From an uncultured Erysipelotrichaceae bacterium (lineage in GTDB: Bacteria > Bacillota_I > Bacilli_A > Erysipelotrichales > Coprobacillaceae), in NCBI GenBank assembly GCA_900538465.1, contig UPXV01000006.1, positions 1-64,000 on the forward strand: 64,000 bases of DNA, written 5' to 3'. Shown piece after piece: positions 1 through 8,125 of the stretch. Each line of letters starts with the position of its first letter. The stretch's first letter is position 1. The notes under the pieces were generated by a model. The model ran no database searches and had not been told where the DNA came from. It was given only the letters and a program-made list of their open reading frames with translations. A program made the position numbers and the translations under genes.

Positions 1-134
1 AGCTTTCATGTCTATGTCGACTAAGCGAAAGCGTAATTAGTTTGTCTGTTTCCAGATATTTGTTTGTGCATGTAACGTGTGCCCACGGCTGCAACTCCAT
101 TCAAACTGACCCCTGTCGAATCCAAGACGCCCCC
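1..134 (-). ncRNA. ssrA: tmRNA (ssrA), 5' part, truncated by window edge
   Basis: Read on the minus strand, the segment starts GGGGGCGTCTTGGATTCGAC, the conserved 5' end of tmRNA, and continues through the D-loop-like region into a short reading frame. That frame ends at a TAG at 23..21 and reads ...TNYAFA before the stop, the kind of tag end (hydrophobic, AFA) recognised by ClpXP-type proteases. The 3' part, with its CCA acceptor side, lies beyond the left edge. It follows smpB directly, whose product is its obligate partner in rescuing stalled ribosomes. The resume codon cannot be fixed by eye. Confidence 0.93.
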
Positions 135-135
135 A

Positions 136-582
136 TTAGTAAGCATTTTTCAATGCTCTTTCAATGTCACGTTTAGAATCTTTTTCTTTAAGATCTTGAC
201 GTTTGTCATATAATTTCTTACCTCTTGCTAAAGCAATCTCTACTTTTAACTTAGAAGTATTGAAATATAATTTTGTAGGAACAATCGTTAAACCATTTTC
301 TTTCACTTCTTTTTGTAACTTCTTTATTTGTTTTCTATGAAGTAACAATTTTCTTGTACGAAGTGGTTCGTGGTTAAAACGATTACCTTGTTCATAAGGA
401 GCGATATGCATGTTTTCAATAAAAGCTTCATCATTTTTAATACGAATAAATGAATCTTTTAAGTTTACACTGCCTTTACGAACAGATTTAATTTCTGTTC
501 CTTTTAATTCAATTCCAGCTTCATAAGTTTCTAATATAAAGAAATCATGGTAAGCTTTCTTGTTTTGTGAAACAATCTTCAT
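136..582 (-). CDS. smpB: SsrA-binding protein SmpB
   Basis: SmpB binds tmRNA and delivers it to stalled ribosomes. The protein starts MKIVSQNKKAYHDFF and contains the family signature YEAGIELKGTEIKSVR. It ends with the basic tail (KKLYDKRQDLKEKDSKRDIERAL) that occupies the mRNA channel. About 148 residues is the usual size. An upstream in-frame GTG at 591 exists, but GGAAG sits 8-9 nt before the ATG at 582, so I use that start. It lies 16 nt downstream of rnr and immediately upstream of ssrA, probably one transcript with rnr. Identity is certain in practice. Confidence 0.97.
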   Translation of the reverse strand: MKIVSQNKKAYHDFFILETYEAGIELKGTEIKSVRKGSVNLKDSFIRIKNDEAFIENMHIAPYEQGNRFNHEPLRTRKLLLHRKQIKKLQKEVKENGLTIVPTKLYFNTSKLKVEIALARGKKLYDKRQDLKEKDSKRDIERALKNAY

Positions 583-598
583 GCATATCACTTCCTTT

Positions 599-2809
599 CT
601 ATCTTTTCTTTCTTGTTCTAGGGAATTTTCTAGACTTATTTATTTTACCTTTTTTCTTGTGATTTGTCTTCACTTTTTTGTCATTTAAGTGAATTGTTTT
701 TGGTTTTTTTATTCTTGGTTTCATTCCAACAAGCTCAAAATCAACAGTTCTGTCTTTTTTGCTCGAACCAACAACCTTCACTTTCACTTTATCAGATAAT
801 TTAAAAGTCTTTCCTGTTCTCTCTCCTCTTAACATGATATTTTTTTCATCATAATGATAATAATCATCAGTTAAGTCAGTAATATGAACCAATCCATCAA
901 TTGTATTTGGTAATTCAACAAAGAAACCAAACTGAGTAATTGATGAAATCATTCCTTCAAATTCTTCCCCAATATGGCTTTCCATATATTCAGCCATCTT
1001 CATATCCATAACTTCTCGCTCTATATCAATAGATTCTCTTTCTCTAAATGAAGACTGTTCCGCTAAATAAGGAATCACTTCTTCAAAATGAGCACTTTCT
1101 TCTAACTTTTGATTAAACAAGAATGTTCTAATACATCTATGTACCAACAAATCAGGATAACGACGAATTGGTGACGTAAAATGTGTATAGAATTCATCTG
1201 CTAAACCAAAGTGTCCTAAACATTGTCGATCATAACGTGCTTTTTGCATACATCTTAACAACAACGTTGAAATCACTGTATGTTCTTCAGTTCCCTTAGA
1301 AGCCTCTACAATAGCACTTAATTCATTAGGATACACATGTTCTAAAGAACCTTTAATCGTATAACCTAATGGTTTAACAATAGCAGCAAATTGTTGAAGT
1401 TTCTTTAACTTAGGATGTTCATGAACACGATAGATAAATGGTAAGTCCATCCATTTAAAATGTTGAGCAACTGTTTCATTGGCTTTCAACATAAATTCTT
1501 CAATAATTTTATCAGATGCTCCTCTTGTTCTTAAAACAACATCTGTTGGTTGCCCTTTTTCATCAACAAGAACTTTCGCTTCATTAACATCAAAATCAAT
1601 TGCTCCTCTTTCATCTCTTTTTTGTCTTAAAAGAGTGGCAAGTTCTTGCATCAAGAAGAATAAAGGAACAACTTCCTTATATTTTTGTTGTAAAGGAAAA
1701 TCTCCATCTAATATAGCATTCACATTGTTATATGTCATACGATAAGAAGAATGTATCACTGATGGAATAATATCATGATTAATCACTTCTCCATTCTTAT
1801 CAATTTCCATAATACAACTGATTGTATATCTATCTGTATTAGGATTTAATGAACAGATCCCATTTGATAATTTATGTGGCAACATAGGAATAACACGATC
1901 TACCAAATAAATAGATGTTCCACGTTTTACTGCTTCTTTATCTAATGGTGACCCTTCGGTCACATAGTAAGAAACATCTGCAATATGAACACCTAATTGA
2001 TAATTCCCATTATCTAATTTCTTTAAAGAAATCGCATCATCTAAATCCTTAGCATCATCACCATCAATTGTCACAATAACTTCATTTCTTAAATCTACAC
2101 GATTTTTAATATCACTTGGATCAATTTCTTCTCCAATACCCTCAATTTGTTCATAGACTTCTTCAGGAAATTCAATATCAACATCATGAGCATGAACAAT
2201 AGATAAAATATCAACACCCGGATCATTTCGATGTCCAATAATTCTTACAATATCCCCTTTAATTTGAGGTTTAAATGTTTTAATTTCTACAACAACCTTA
2301 TGTCCTGGCATAGCTCCATGCATATGAGCAGCATCAACAAAAATTTGTTTTTCAAATTTAGAATCATCAACTTTTACAAAATAATCTCTTTTCCCTCTTT
2401 TGACTTCTCCTACATAACGCATTTGTCCACGTTTGATAACACGAACAACACGCCCCTCTTCTTTTTGTCCATGACTAGGAATTTTTTCAATCAAAACTGT
2501 ATCTTTATTCAAAGCATCTTTCATATTAGAATCATGAATATAGAACTCTCTATCTTCATCGACTTTCACAAAGCCAAAACCCTTTTTATTCATTTCTAAA
2601 GTTCCACTATAAAAATGTAATTGATTGATTAAATAATAATCATTAAACTTACTTCTTATAATTAAACCTTCTTCTTCCATTTCATTCATTAACTTAATAA
2701 ACGAAACATAATCTTCAGTTTGATCCATATGAAAATATTCAGCTAATTCTTTAATTTTTCTTCTTGTATAAGTTTGATCCTCTAATAATTTCAATATCTC
2801 TTCTTTCAT
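599..2809 (-). CDS. rnr: Ribonuclease R
   Basis: This is a 736-residue 3'-5' exoribonuclease of the RNB family that degrades structured RNA and, with tmRNA/SmpB, non-stop mRNAs. Domain order is an N-terminal helix-turn-helix-like segment (residues 1-60), cold-shock/OB domains (about 70-210), the RNB catalytic core with the acidic cluster DGDDAKDLDDA near residue 250, a C-terminal S1 domain (EEFEGMISSITQFGFFVEL, about 630-710), and a very basic tail. AAGGAGG stands 7 nt before the ATG. It follows secG across a hairpin and precedes smpB, the standard Firmicute order. Confidence 0.97.
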   Translation of the reverse strand: MKEEILKLLEDQTYTRRKIKELAEYFHMDQTEDYVSFIKLMNEMEEEGLIIRSKFNDYYLINQLHFYSGTLEMNKKGFGFVKVDEDREFYIHDSNMKDALNKDTVLIEKIPSHGQKEEGRVVRVIKRGQMRYVGEVKRGKRDYFVKVDDSKFEKQIFVDAAHMHGAMPGHKVVVEIKTFKPQIKGDIVRIIGHRNDPGVDILSIVHAHDVDIEFPEEVYEQIEGIGEEIDPSDIKNRVDLRNEVIVTIDGDDAKDLDDAISLKKLDNGNYQLGVHIADVSYYVTEGSPLDKEAVKRGTSIYLVDRVIPMLPHKLSNGICSLNPNTDRYTISCIMEIDKNGEVINHDIIPSVIHSSYRMTYNNVNAILDGDFPLQQKYKEVVPLFFLMQELATLLRQKRDERGAIDFDVNEAKVLVDEKGQPTDVVLRTRGASDKIIEEFMLKANETVAQHFKWMDLPFIYRVHEHPKLKKLQQFAAIVKPLGYTIKGSLEHVYPNELSAIVEASKGTEEHTVISTLLLRCMQKARYDRQCLGHFGLADEFYTHFTSPIRRYPDLLVHRCIRTFLFNQKLEESAHFEEVIPYLAEQSSFRERESIDIEREVMDMKMAEYMESHIGEEFEGMISSITQFGFFVELPNTIDGLVHITDLTDDYYHYDEKNIMLRGERTGKTFKLSDKVKVKVVGSSKKDRTVDFELVGMKPRIKKPKTIHLNDKKVKTNHKKKGKINKSRKFPRTRKKR

Positions 2810-2846
2810 AAATTCACCTCCTTATTAGTTTACCCATTTCAAATAA

Positions 2847-2872
2847 AAATAGGACACAAGTGTGCCCTATTT
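2847..2872 (-). terminator. Intrinsic terminator after secG
   Basis: A near-perfect inverted repeat (AAATAGGGCACA / TGTGTCCTATTT) is followed on the minus strand by TTTTATTTG. It lies between secG and rnr. Some read-through would be needed if rnr has no promoter of its own; I found no strong one in the 40 nt available. Confidence 0.75.
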
Positions 2873-2874
2873 GT

Positions 2875-3096
2875 TTAACCCATTCTTAGTAGAATTGCAA
2901 GAACAAAAAACGCAATTGCAAGACCAACAGTAATTCTAGAAAGTACCAAATCAGCTCCTCTTTCTTTTTGATGAGCAAAAAGATTAGAACTTTGACCAGT
3001 TAAGGCATTAACAATACCATCAGATTTACCACTTTGCATTAGGCATACAATAATAAGAGCAACTGAAACAATTATTAATAATACATTCAAAATCAT
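2875..3096 (-). CDS. secG: Preprotein translocase subunit SecG
   Basis: This 73-residue protein has two membrane segments (about 1-20 and 52-71) separated by the conserved cytoplasmic loop MQSGKSDGI...FAHQKERGAD. That is the SecG pattern, including the GxxxxLF-type connection. SecG is the small accessory subunit of the SecYEG channel. AAAGGAGGTAC precedes the ATG. It heads the secG-rnr-smpB-ssrA cluster and has its own extended -10 promoter upstream. Confidence 0.95.
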   Translation of the reverse strand: MILNVLLIIVSVALIIVCLMQSGKSDGIVNALTGQSSNLFAHQKERGADLVLSRITVGLAIAFFVLAILLRMG

Positions 3097-3140
3097 TGTA
3101 GTACCTCCTTTTCTTTAAACTTTTATACACTAGCATTGCT

Positions 3141-3169
3141 ATAATACCATAAGATAAAACAAAAAACAA
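3141..3169 (-). promoter_or_regulatory. secG promoter
   Basis: On the minus strand TTGTTT (3169..3164), a 17-nt spacer and TATTAT (3146..3141) are preceded by the extended -10 dinucleotide TG. It lies about 45 nt upstream of the secG start. Confidence 0.65.
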
Positions 3170-3197
3170 GTCTTTCTCATATTCCTAATTAAAAACC

Positions 3198-3232
3198 AAA
3201 GAGTTATTGCTTCTTTTTGACAATAACTCTTT
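3198..3232 (-). terminator. Intrinsic terminator after the sulfatase gene
   Basis: A 12-bp perfect inverted repeat (AAAGAGTTATTG / CAATAACTCTTT) surrounds an 11-nt loop and is followed on the minus strand by TGGTTTTTAATT. It closes the PTS-sulfatase transcript. Confidence 0.8.
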
Positions 3233-3240
3233 TTAATAAA

Positions 3241-4713
3241 TTATCTTAAATCTCTTCGATTCGGAACAATATCCCCTGTTTCTTGATAGAATGTCAACAT
3301 TCTTTCTTTCATTAAAAGAATCTGTTCTTTATACTGAGGTTCATCTATAAGATTGTTGATTTCTAAAGGATCTTTTTCTAAATCATAGAATTCATCCTTT
3401 TCATATAATCTTTTAACATATTTGAAATTTCCCATACGTATCATTGTTGCTTTGGTATGCTCAGGTCCTTCTTTTCCTTGTTCATGAAGACGAGGCCAAT
3501 ACCATGATTCTTTACCATGACCTTTTTCCATTGCCCACTCTTCGCCATGAATTCTTCCTCCTTCACAGAACACTGCATCTTTATGTTCATCATCACCTTT
3601 TAAAACATGAAGCAATGATTTTCCAAATTGAACATACTCTGTTTTTACACCTGTCATATCACAAACTGTTTCACATAAATCAACCAACTCAGCCAACGCT
3701 TTGGTTTTTCTAGGGAGGCATTCAAATTGCTTTGCTGGTTTAATTATTAATGGAATATTTGAGATAGGATTTTCAAAACAGTTTTGGACTTTTTCAGCAA
3801 TATCATAATCTCCAGTATAATCGCCATGATCAGCAAAAACAAAAATACTTGTATCATCATAAACATTTAAATCCTGTAACTGTTTTTTTAACATTCCAAA
3901 TTGATAATCAAATCGTGATACCATTGCTAAATAAGTTGCTTTTAATTCTTTATAATTATCCTCTAACCAATGTCCAATATTTTGATTTTTGCAAATTCCC
4001 TTTAACATAGAAGGTTTATCCAATATTAATGCACTTGGACGTTTTGGCTCAATTAACTCTCTATCAATACTTGAATACCAAGGTTCTTCACATGCATAAG
4101 GTGGATGTGGGTAGGAAATTGTTAAATATAAGAAGAATGGTTTATCACTCTTTCTTTCTTGTAAATATTGCAAGGCACTTTCTACACATCCCCAGTCACT
4201 TCCTGGTCGATGTGCTTCTTCTTTTGATATTTTTCCAATATAATGAGAATAATATCCTTCATCCCCAGGTTTTAATGGTAATTGAGGCATTTTAAAGTTT
4301 AACATTCTTTTGGTTAATTGTTTTGTATCTTCATTGATAATACCATCAAAATAAACATCACAATAGTCTTCTTTAGAACGATCTCCAGGTATAATATCAT
4401 TTCTACCAACCCAAATGACTTCATACCCATTGTTTTTCATAGTTCTTAAAAAATTAGGTTCATCTTCATCTTGTAAATAATGCATGGTTCTATGCCCCGT
4501 TGTATGAGGGTAGAGCCCTGTCATAAAACTACATCTTGATGGAACACAGACTGGATTTTGGCAATATGCATTTTCAAATGATACACCTTCTTCTAATAAT
4601 GCATCTAAGTTAGGTGTAATCGAAGCTTCACATCCCATATGATGCAAAGAATCATTTCTCATTTGATCTGCAACAAAGTATACAATATTCGGTCTTTTTT
4701 CCATTCTTTTCAT
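3241..4713 (-). CDS. Sulfatase, cysteine type (alkaline phosphatase superfamily)
   Basis: This is a 490-residue type I sulfatase. The start PNIVYFVADQMRNDSL carries the N-terminal metal ligands, and CVPSRCSFMTG holds the C-x-P-S-R sulfatase signature with Cys56, which must be oxidised to formylglycine. VFADHGDYTGDY supplies further active-site residues. It has no signal peptide, so it should act in the cytoplasm on an imported sulfated sugar. A PTS IIC gene sits 10 nt upstream in the same transcript, and a radical SAM sulfatase-maturing enzyme is encoded 2.3 kb away. An alternative ATG lies three codons in. The substrate cannot be read from sequence; sulfated N-acetylhexosamine or host glycan fragments are plausible. 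Confidence 0.9.
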   Translation of the reverse strand: MKRMEKRPNIVYFVADQMRNDSLHHMGCEASITPNLDALLEEGVSFENAYCQNPVCVPSRCSFMTGLYPHTTGHRTMHYLQDEDEPNFLRTMKNNGYEVIWVGRNDIIPGDRSKEDYCDVYFDGIINEDTKQLTKRMLNFKMPQLPLKPGDEGYYSHYIGKISKEEAHRPGSDWGCVESALQYLQERKSDKPFFLYLTISYPHPPYACEEPWYSSIDRELIEPKRPSALILDKPSMLKGICKNQNIGHWLEDNYKELKATYLAMVSRFDYQFGMLKKQLQDLNVYDDTSIFVFADHGDYTGDYDIAEKVQNCFENPISNIPLIIKPAKQFECLPRKTKALAELVDLCETVCDMTGVKTEYVQFGKSLLHVLKGDDEHKDAVFCEGGRIHGEEWAMEKGHGKESWYWPRLHEQGKEGPEHTKATMIRMGNFKYVKRLYEKDEFYDLEKDPLEINNLIDEPQYKEQILLMKERMLTFYQETGDIVPNRRDLR

Positions 4714-4722
4714 CTCTCTTTC

Positions 4723-6009
4723 TTATTCTTTGATTACTGCGCTTTCTTCTAGGCAAGCTTGTTTATCAACAATTTTAAAGAATGGGTAATAAATTGCAAA
4801 TGTTAAGAAGATTGAGAAAACTTGGAACAATGCAACTTGCCATCCACCTTGAATAAATCCACTAATAATAGGAGGCATAGACCAAGGAATTTGATATCCA
4901 ATTAAAACTGGAAGAATACCAATGACTGTTAATCCATAAGCAAGCATTTGTGTAATCAACGGTGCCAAAACAAATGGAATAATCAATGTTGTATTTAATA
5001 CAATTGGTGTACCAAAAACAACTGGTTCATTAATATAGAATATATTTGCTGGCAAAGCCAATTTTCCTAAAGTTTTAAATCTTTCAGATTTCGCTAAGAA
5101 AACCATCATAAGAACCAAAGCAATTGTCATTCCAGACCCACCAAATTGATATGTGTTTTTAAAAGCAGCAGAATAGATATTTTCTGGAGTTCCTCCAGCT
5201 TGATATACAGCTAAATTTTCTAAAGCTAATGGTATTAAGAAAGGATTTGTAATTGAATTAACAACATTTCCACCATGAATACCAAAGAACCATAACAAAT
5301 GCAAAGCAATTGTAAAAACAACCATTCCACCAAAACTTCCACCAACTTTTTGTAAAGGTGTCGCAATAAATGTATAAATTAAACTATGGACACTTCCAAA
5401 ACTTGTTAAACTAAACAAATATCCAATGATTAAGAAGATTGTTCCAATAACAACCATTGGAATTAATGAACTAAATGATTGAGAAACCATAGGTGGAACA
5501 CCTTCAGGCATTTTAATAACCCAACCTTTTTTCGTAAATAAAATAAATAGTAAAGAAGCAACAATTCCAACAATCATTGCAACAAATAAACCTCTTGCTC
5601 CTAACCAATCCAATGAAATAGCAGTAACAACCTTATCATCTTTTGTCATAATTTGAGCAAGTGGTGTTACAATTAAAAAGCTCATTAACGCTGTTAAACC
5701 ACCAGAAAAGCCATCATAACCTTCTTGTTTTGTAAAAGCATATCCAATTGCAACAACAGTATACAACGCAATTAAATCAACTGTTAACTTTGAAGGTAAA
5801 CTTAACCAAAAAGCCAAACCAGACTCTGCTAACCATTCTGTCCAGGCTGTAATTGGGAAGCTTGCGATTAAAGTAAATATAGATCCAAAAATAGTTAATG
5901 GCAAAATAATCATGAAACCTTTATTAATTGCTTTTAGGTATCTGTTTTCTGCCAACTTTGCCCCTATTGGAAGTAATTTGTTTTCCAATAAACTCATGAA
6001 TTTTTCCAT
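4723..6009 (-). CDS. PTS sugar permease IIC component, lactose/cellobiose (CelB) family
   Basis: This 428-residue multi-pass membrane protein has the CelB-like start MEKFMSLLENKLLPIGAKLAENRYLKAI, and the family motifs ALHLLWFFGIHGGN and NIFYINEPVVFGTPIVLN, which form the sugar-binding region. It moves a sugar across the membrane while phosphorylating it, using separate IIA and IIB proteins. Neither is encoded nearby, so this IIC must borrow them. The reading frame opens 21 nt earlier, but GGAG is correctly spaced from the ATG at 6009. Expression is probably controlled by the divergent RpiR protein. It is cotranscribed with the sulfatase, which suggests a sulfated saccharide as cargo. Confidence 0.9.
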   Translation of the reverse strand: MEKFMSLLENKLLPIGAKLAENRYLKAINKGFMIILPLTIFGSIFTLIASFPITAWTEWLAESGLAFWLSLPSKLTVDLIALYTVVAIGYAFTKQEGYDGFSGGLTALMSFLIVTPLAQIMTKDDKVVTAISLDWLGARGLFVAMIVGIVASLLFILFTKKGWVIKMPEGVPPMVSQSFSSLIPMVVIGTIFLIIGYLFSLTSFGSVHSLIYTFIATPLQKVGGSFGGMVVFTIALHLLWFFGIHGGNVVNSITNPFLIPLALENLAVYQAGGTPENIYSAAFKNTYQFGGSGMTIALVLMMVFLAKSERFKTLGKLALPANIFYINEPVVFGTPIVLNTTLIIPFVLAPLITQMLAYGLTVIGILPVLIGYQIPWSMPPIISGFIQGGWQVALFQVFSIFLTFAIYYPFFKIVDKQACLEESAVIKE

Positions 6010-6054
6010 AAATTCTCTCCTTCTTCTCATTTTTAGTAAAGTTTATCTGACGTC

Positions 6055-6186
6055 TTTGAAACTTTTTCCAATTTTATTATATATCTGGCAGAAACTTATT
6101 TCAAGTATATTTTGAAACTTTTTTTAGCATTCGTTGAAACTTGTTTTAAAAAGAGAAAGACACATTCATTTTGACTTCTGAAACTG
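6055..6186. promoter_or_regulatory. Five phased GAAACT operator repeats between PTS gene and RpiR gene
   Basis: GAAACT occurs at 6058, 6091, 6114, 6136 and 6180 in the same orientation. Spacings are 33, 23, 22 and 44 nt, all close to multiples of a helical turn. Several copies extend into imperfect palindromes of the form TTGAAACnnGTTTcAA (for example 6134-6149 and 6091-6102). They cover both divergent promoters and are the likely sites of the RpiR-family regulator. Confidence 0.7.
6076..6104 (-). promoter_or_regulatory. Promoter of the PTS-sulfatase transcript
   Basis: Minus strand TTGAAA (6104..6099), 17-nt spacer, TATAAT (6081..6076). The -35 box and the spacer overlap the GAAACT repeat at 6091, as expected for repression by occlusion. 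Confidence 0.8.
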
Positions 6187-6199
6187 TAAAATATATAAT
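6171..6199 (+). promoter_or_regulatory. Promoter of the rpiR-family gene
   Basis: TTGACT (6171-6176), 17-nt spacer, TATAAT (6194-6199). The fifth GAAACT repeat (6180) lies inside the spacer, suggesting autoregulation. Confidence 0.8.
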
Positions 6200-6242
6200 A
6201 GTTTTATACATACTTTTGAATATGATAAAAAGAGGTGATTTT

Positions 6243-7010
6243 GTGAACCCAATTCAAAAGATCGAGAATTCTAGAAATAACTATACAAATGTTGAGCAAG
6301 TCATCTACCAATGGATTAAAGAAGAACCTTCAAAAGTCATTCATCTTTCTATTGATGATATTGCATCTGAAACGAAAACATCAAAAGCTGCTATTATTCG
6401 TTTTTGCAAAAAGATTGGATATAGTGGTTTTGCAGAATTTAAATTTGAACTTTCAAGATTTATGATTTCTGGAACTTATGATGAAACAACAAAAGAGAAT
6501 GTTGACTTAATTAAATCCATTACATCTTTGTATGGTGGTTTTTTAAGACAATTTCATGATCGTATCCAAATGGATGATGTTTCAAAGTTTGTTCATGAAA
6601 TCAAAAAGGCCAAACGTGTCAAGATTATTGGAAATAATCGTACTGGACTTTCAGCCATGCAAATGCGTTATCGTATGTCTAAAATTGGATTCGATGCTGA
6701 AGCTATTACAGATATGGCACTTGTTCATTCTATCCAAGACATTGTCCAACCTGGTGATTTAATTATTCTGTTTACTGTCTATGCAAAAAGTACAGTCTAT
6801 ACGCAATTCATTGATGCTATTCAAGGAACAGGTGCAAAATTAGTGCTTATTACTGTTACTGAGAAGAGTTCTTATGAAAAATATAGTGATCTTTCATTTG
6901 TTTTGCCTTGTATTTCAAGAGCTTCAACAACATCATTTTTAGATGATCAAGCATTATTTTTTGTATTTATTGAAATTGTATTGGCCAAACTTGCGGATGA
7001 AGAAGACTAA
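6243..7010 (+). CDS. MurR/RpiR family transcriptional regulator
   Basis: This 255-residue regulator has an N-terminal helix-turn-helix of the RpiR type (SIDDIASETKTSKAAIIRFCKKIGYSGFAEFK) and a C-terminal SIS sugar-phosphate-binding domain (about residues 100-240, with RVKIIGNNRTGLSAMQMRYRM and PGDLIILFTVYAKSTVYT). Family members sense phosphosugars. I place the start at GTG 6243, behind AGAGGTGAT. The frame could extend to 6171, but that region holds the promoter. It is divergent from the PTS-sulfatase genes, with shared repeats between them, so it is the probable sensor of the imported sugar phosphate. Confidence 0.9.
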   Translation: MNPIQKIENSRNNYTNVEQVIYQWIKEEPSKVIHLSIDDIASETKTSKAAIIRFCKKIGYSGFAEFKFELSRFMISGTYDETTKENVDLIKSITSLYGGFLRQFHDRIQMDDVSKFVHEIKKAKRVKIIGNNRTGLSAMQMRYRMSKIGFDAEAITDMALVHSIQDIVQPGDLIILFTVYAKSTVYTQFIDAIQGTGAKLVLITVTEKSSYEKYSDLSFVLPCISRASTTSFLDDQALFFVFIEIVLAKLADEED

Positions 7011-7040
7011 CCCCATGATATCAAATATCATGGGGTTTTC
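7011..7040. terminator. Bidirectional terminator between rpiR gene and anSME gene
   Basis: Ten-bp perfect inverted repeat CCCCATGATA / TATCATGGGG with loop TCAAA. It is followed by TTTTC on the plus strand and lies between convergent genes. Confidence 0.85.
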
Positions 7041-8110
7041 TATAATTGAATCATATCTTCTAATATATCATCTAATAACTTTTGGTATCCACACATTGAT
7101 TGATTTAAGAATGTTCCTCTTTGTCTTTTGCACTGACCATAACAAATCTTTTGATATTTACATTTTTGACATAGTTGTGGTTGCTTGTTCTCTTGTAAGA
7201 ATAACTGTGCTTGTGGAAGAGATGGCATTGTATTGAAATCATCAAATTGAGCATTCCCTAAACAATACTCATCTAAAACATAGAAATCACATGGATAGAC
7301 ATTCCCTTGACTTTCAATAACATACTGAATTTGACATTTTCCTACGAATCCACACTGTGATGGATATTGATGATGTAAAATAGCCATGATATTATCAAAA
7401 AGAGAAATGCTCATATAATGACCTTTTTTTATATCATTTGACCATAGTTCATATAATGTTTTATAAAAACTATAAAACAATTCAGGAGTCAATGAATATT
7501 CATCACTTTCATTATCTAAACTTGATAAACAAGGAATAAATTGGACATATTGAAAATGATTTTCTTTATAGAATTCATAAACCTTTTGAGGATGTAAAGC
7601 CAATTGTTTTGTAAGAACAGTTAAAATATTATAGTGAATATGATTGTTTTGTAATGATAAAATATGCTTCATTATTGTAGAAAAAGTTTTTTGGTATTGA
7701 GAGTCAAATCTAAAACAATCATGATTTTCTTGATAACCATCTAATGATATTCCTACTAAAAAATCATAATCTTTAAATAATCGAATCCATCTTGAGTCTA
7801 AGAGATATCCATTACTTTGAATTGAATAATGAACTTGAACATGATTTTTCTTTTTATCAACATAATCTGTAAACTGTTCAAAAAAAGTAATACCTGCCAT
7901 TGTTGGTTCTCCACCCTGAAAAGCAAAATGAACACTCTTTAATTCTAAATCCATAAAAATACGATCAATTATCTTTTTCATAACTGATTCTTTCATAATT
8001 CCATGATTTTTTATTTCTCTATGATTGCTGACATCTTCATAAAAACAATATTGACATCGCATATTACAGCTTGATGAAGCAGGTTTTATTAAGACACTTA
8101 AATGTTGCAT
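7040..8110 (-). CDS. Anaerobic sulfatase-maturating radical SAM enzyme (SPASM type)
   Basis: This 356-residue enzyme converts a sulfatase active-site Cys or Ser to formylglycine. The N-terminus carries CNMRCQYCFYED, the CxxxCxxC radical SAM cluster motif followed by aromatic-Tyr, then a partial TIM barrel with the SAM-binding motif FQGGEPTM. The C-terminus (from about residue 255) has the SPASM cysteines, including YPCDFY, CQKCKYQKICYGQC and the final CGY. It fits the Cys-type sulfatase 2.3 kb away. It starts 15 nt after the LysR stop behind GAGAGG, so the two are probably cotranscribed. Another SPASM maturase role is possible but less likely given the neighbour. Confidence 0.9.
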   Translation of the reverse strand: MQHLSVLIKPASSSCNMRCQYCFYEDVSNHREIKNHGIMKESVMKKIIDRIFMDLELKSVHFAFQGGEPTMAGITFFEQFTDYVDKKKNHVQVHYSIQSNGYLLDSRWIRLFKDYDFLVGISLDGYQENHDCFRFDSQYQKTFSTIMKHILSLQNNHIHYNILTVLTKQLALHPQKVYEFYKENHFQYVQFIPCLSSLDNESDEYSLTPELFYSFYKTLYELWSNDIKKGHYMSISLFDNIMAILHHQYPSQCGFVGKCQIQYVIESQGNVYPCDFYVLDEYCLGNAQFDDFNTMPSLPQAQLFLQENKQPQLCQKCKYQKICYGQCKRQRGTFLNQSMCGYQKLLDDILEDMIQL

Positions 8111-8125
8111 ATTTGTTATTCCTCT

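Noticed and set aside
1479..1745. Plus-strand open frame of 88 codons inside rnr
   Set aside because: It lies antisense to the RNB domain, has no ribosome site and gives an unstructured Ser/Leu-rich translation; a shadow frame.
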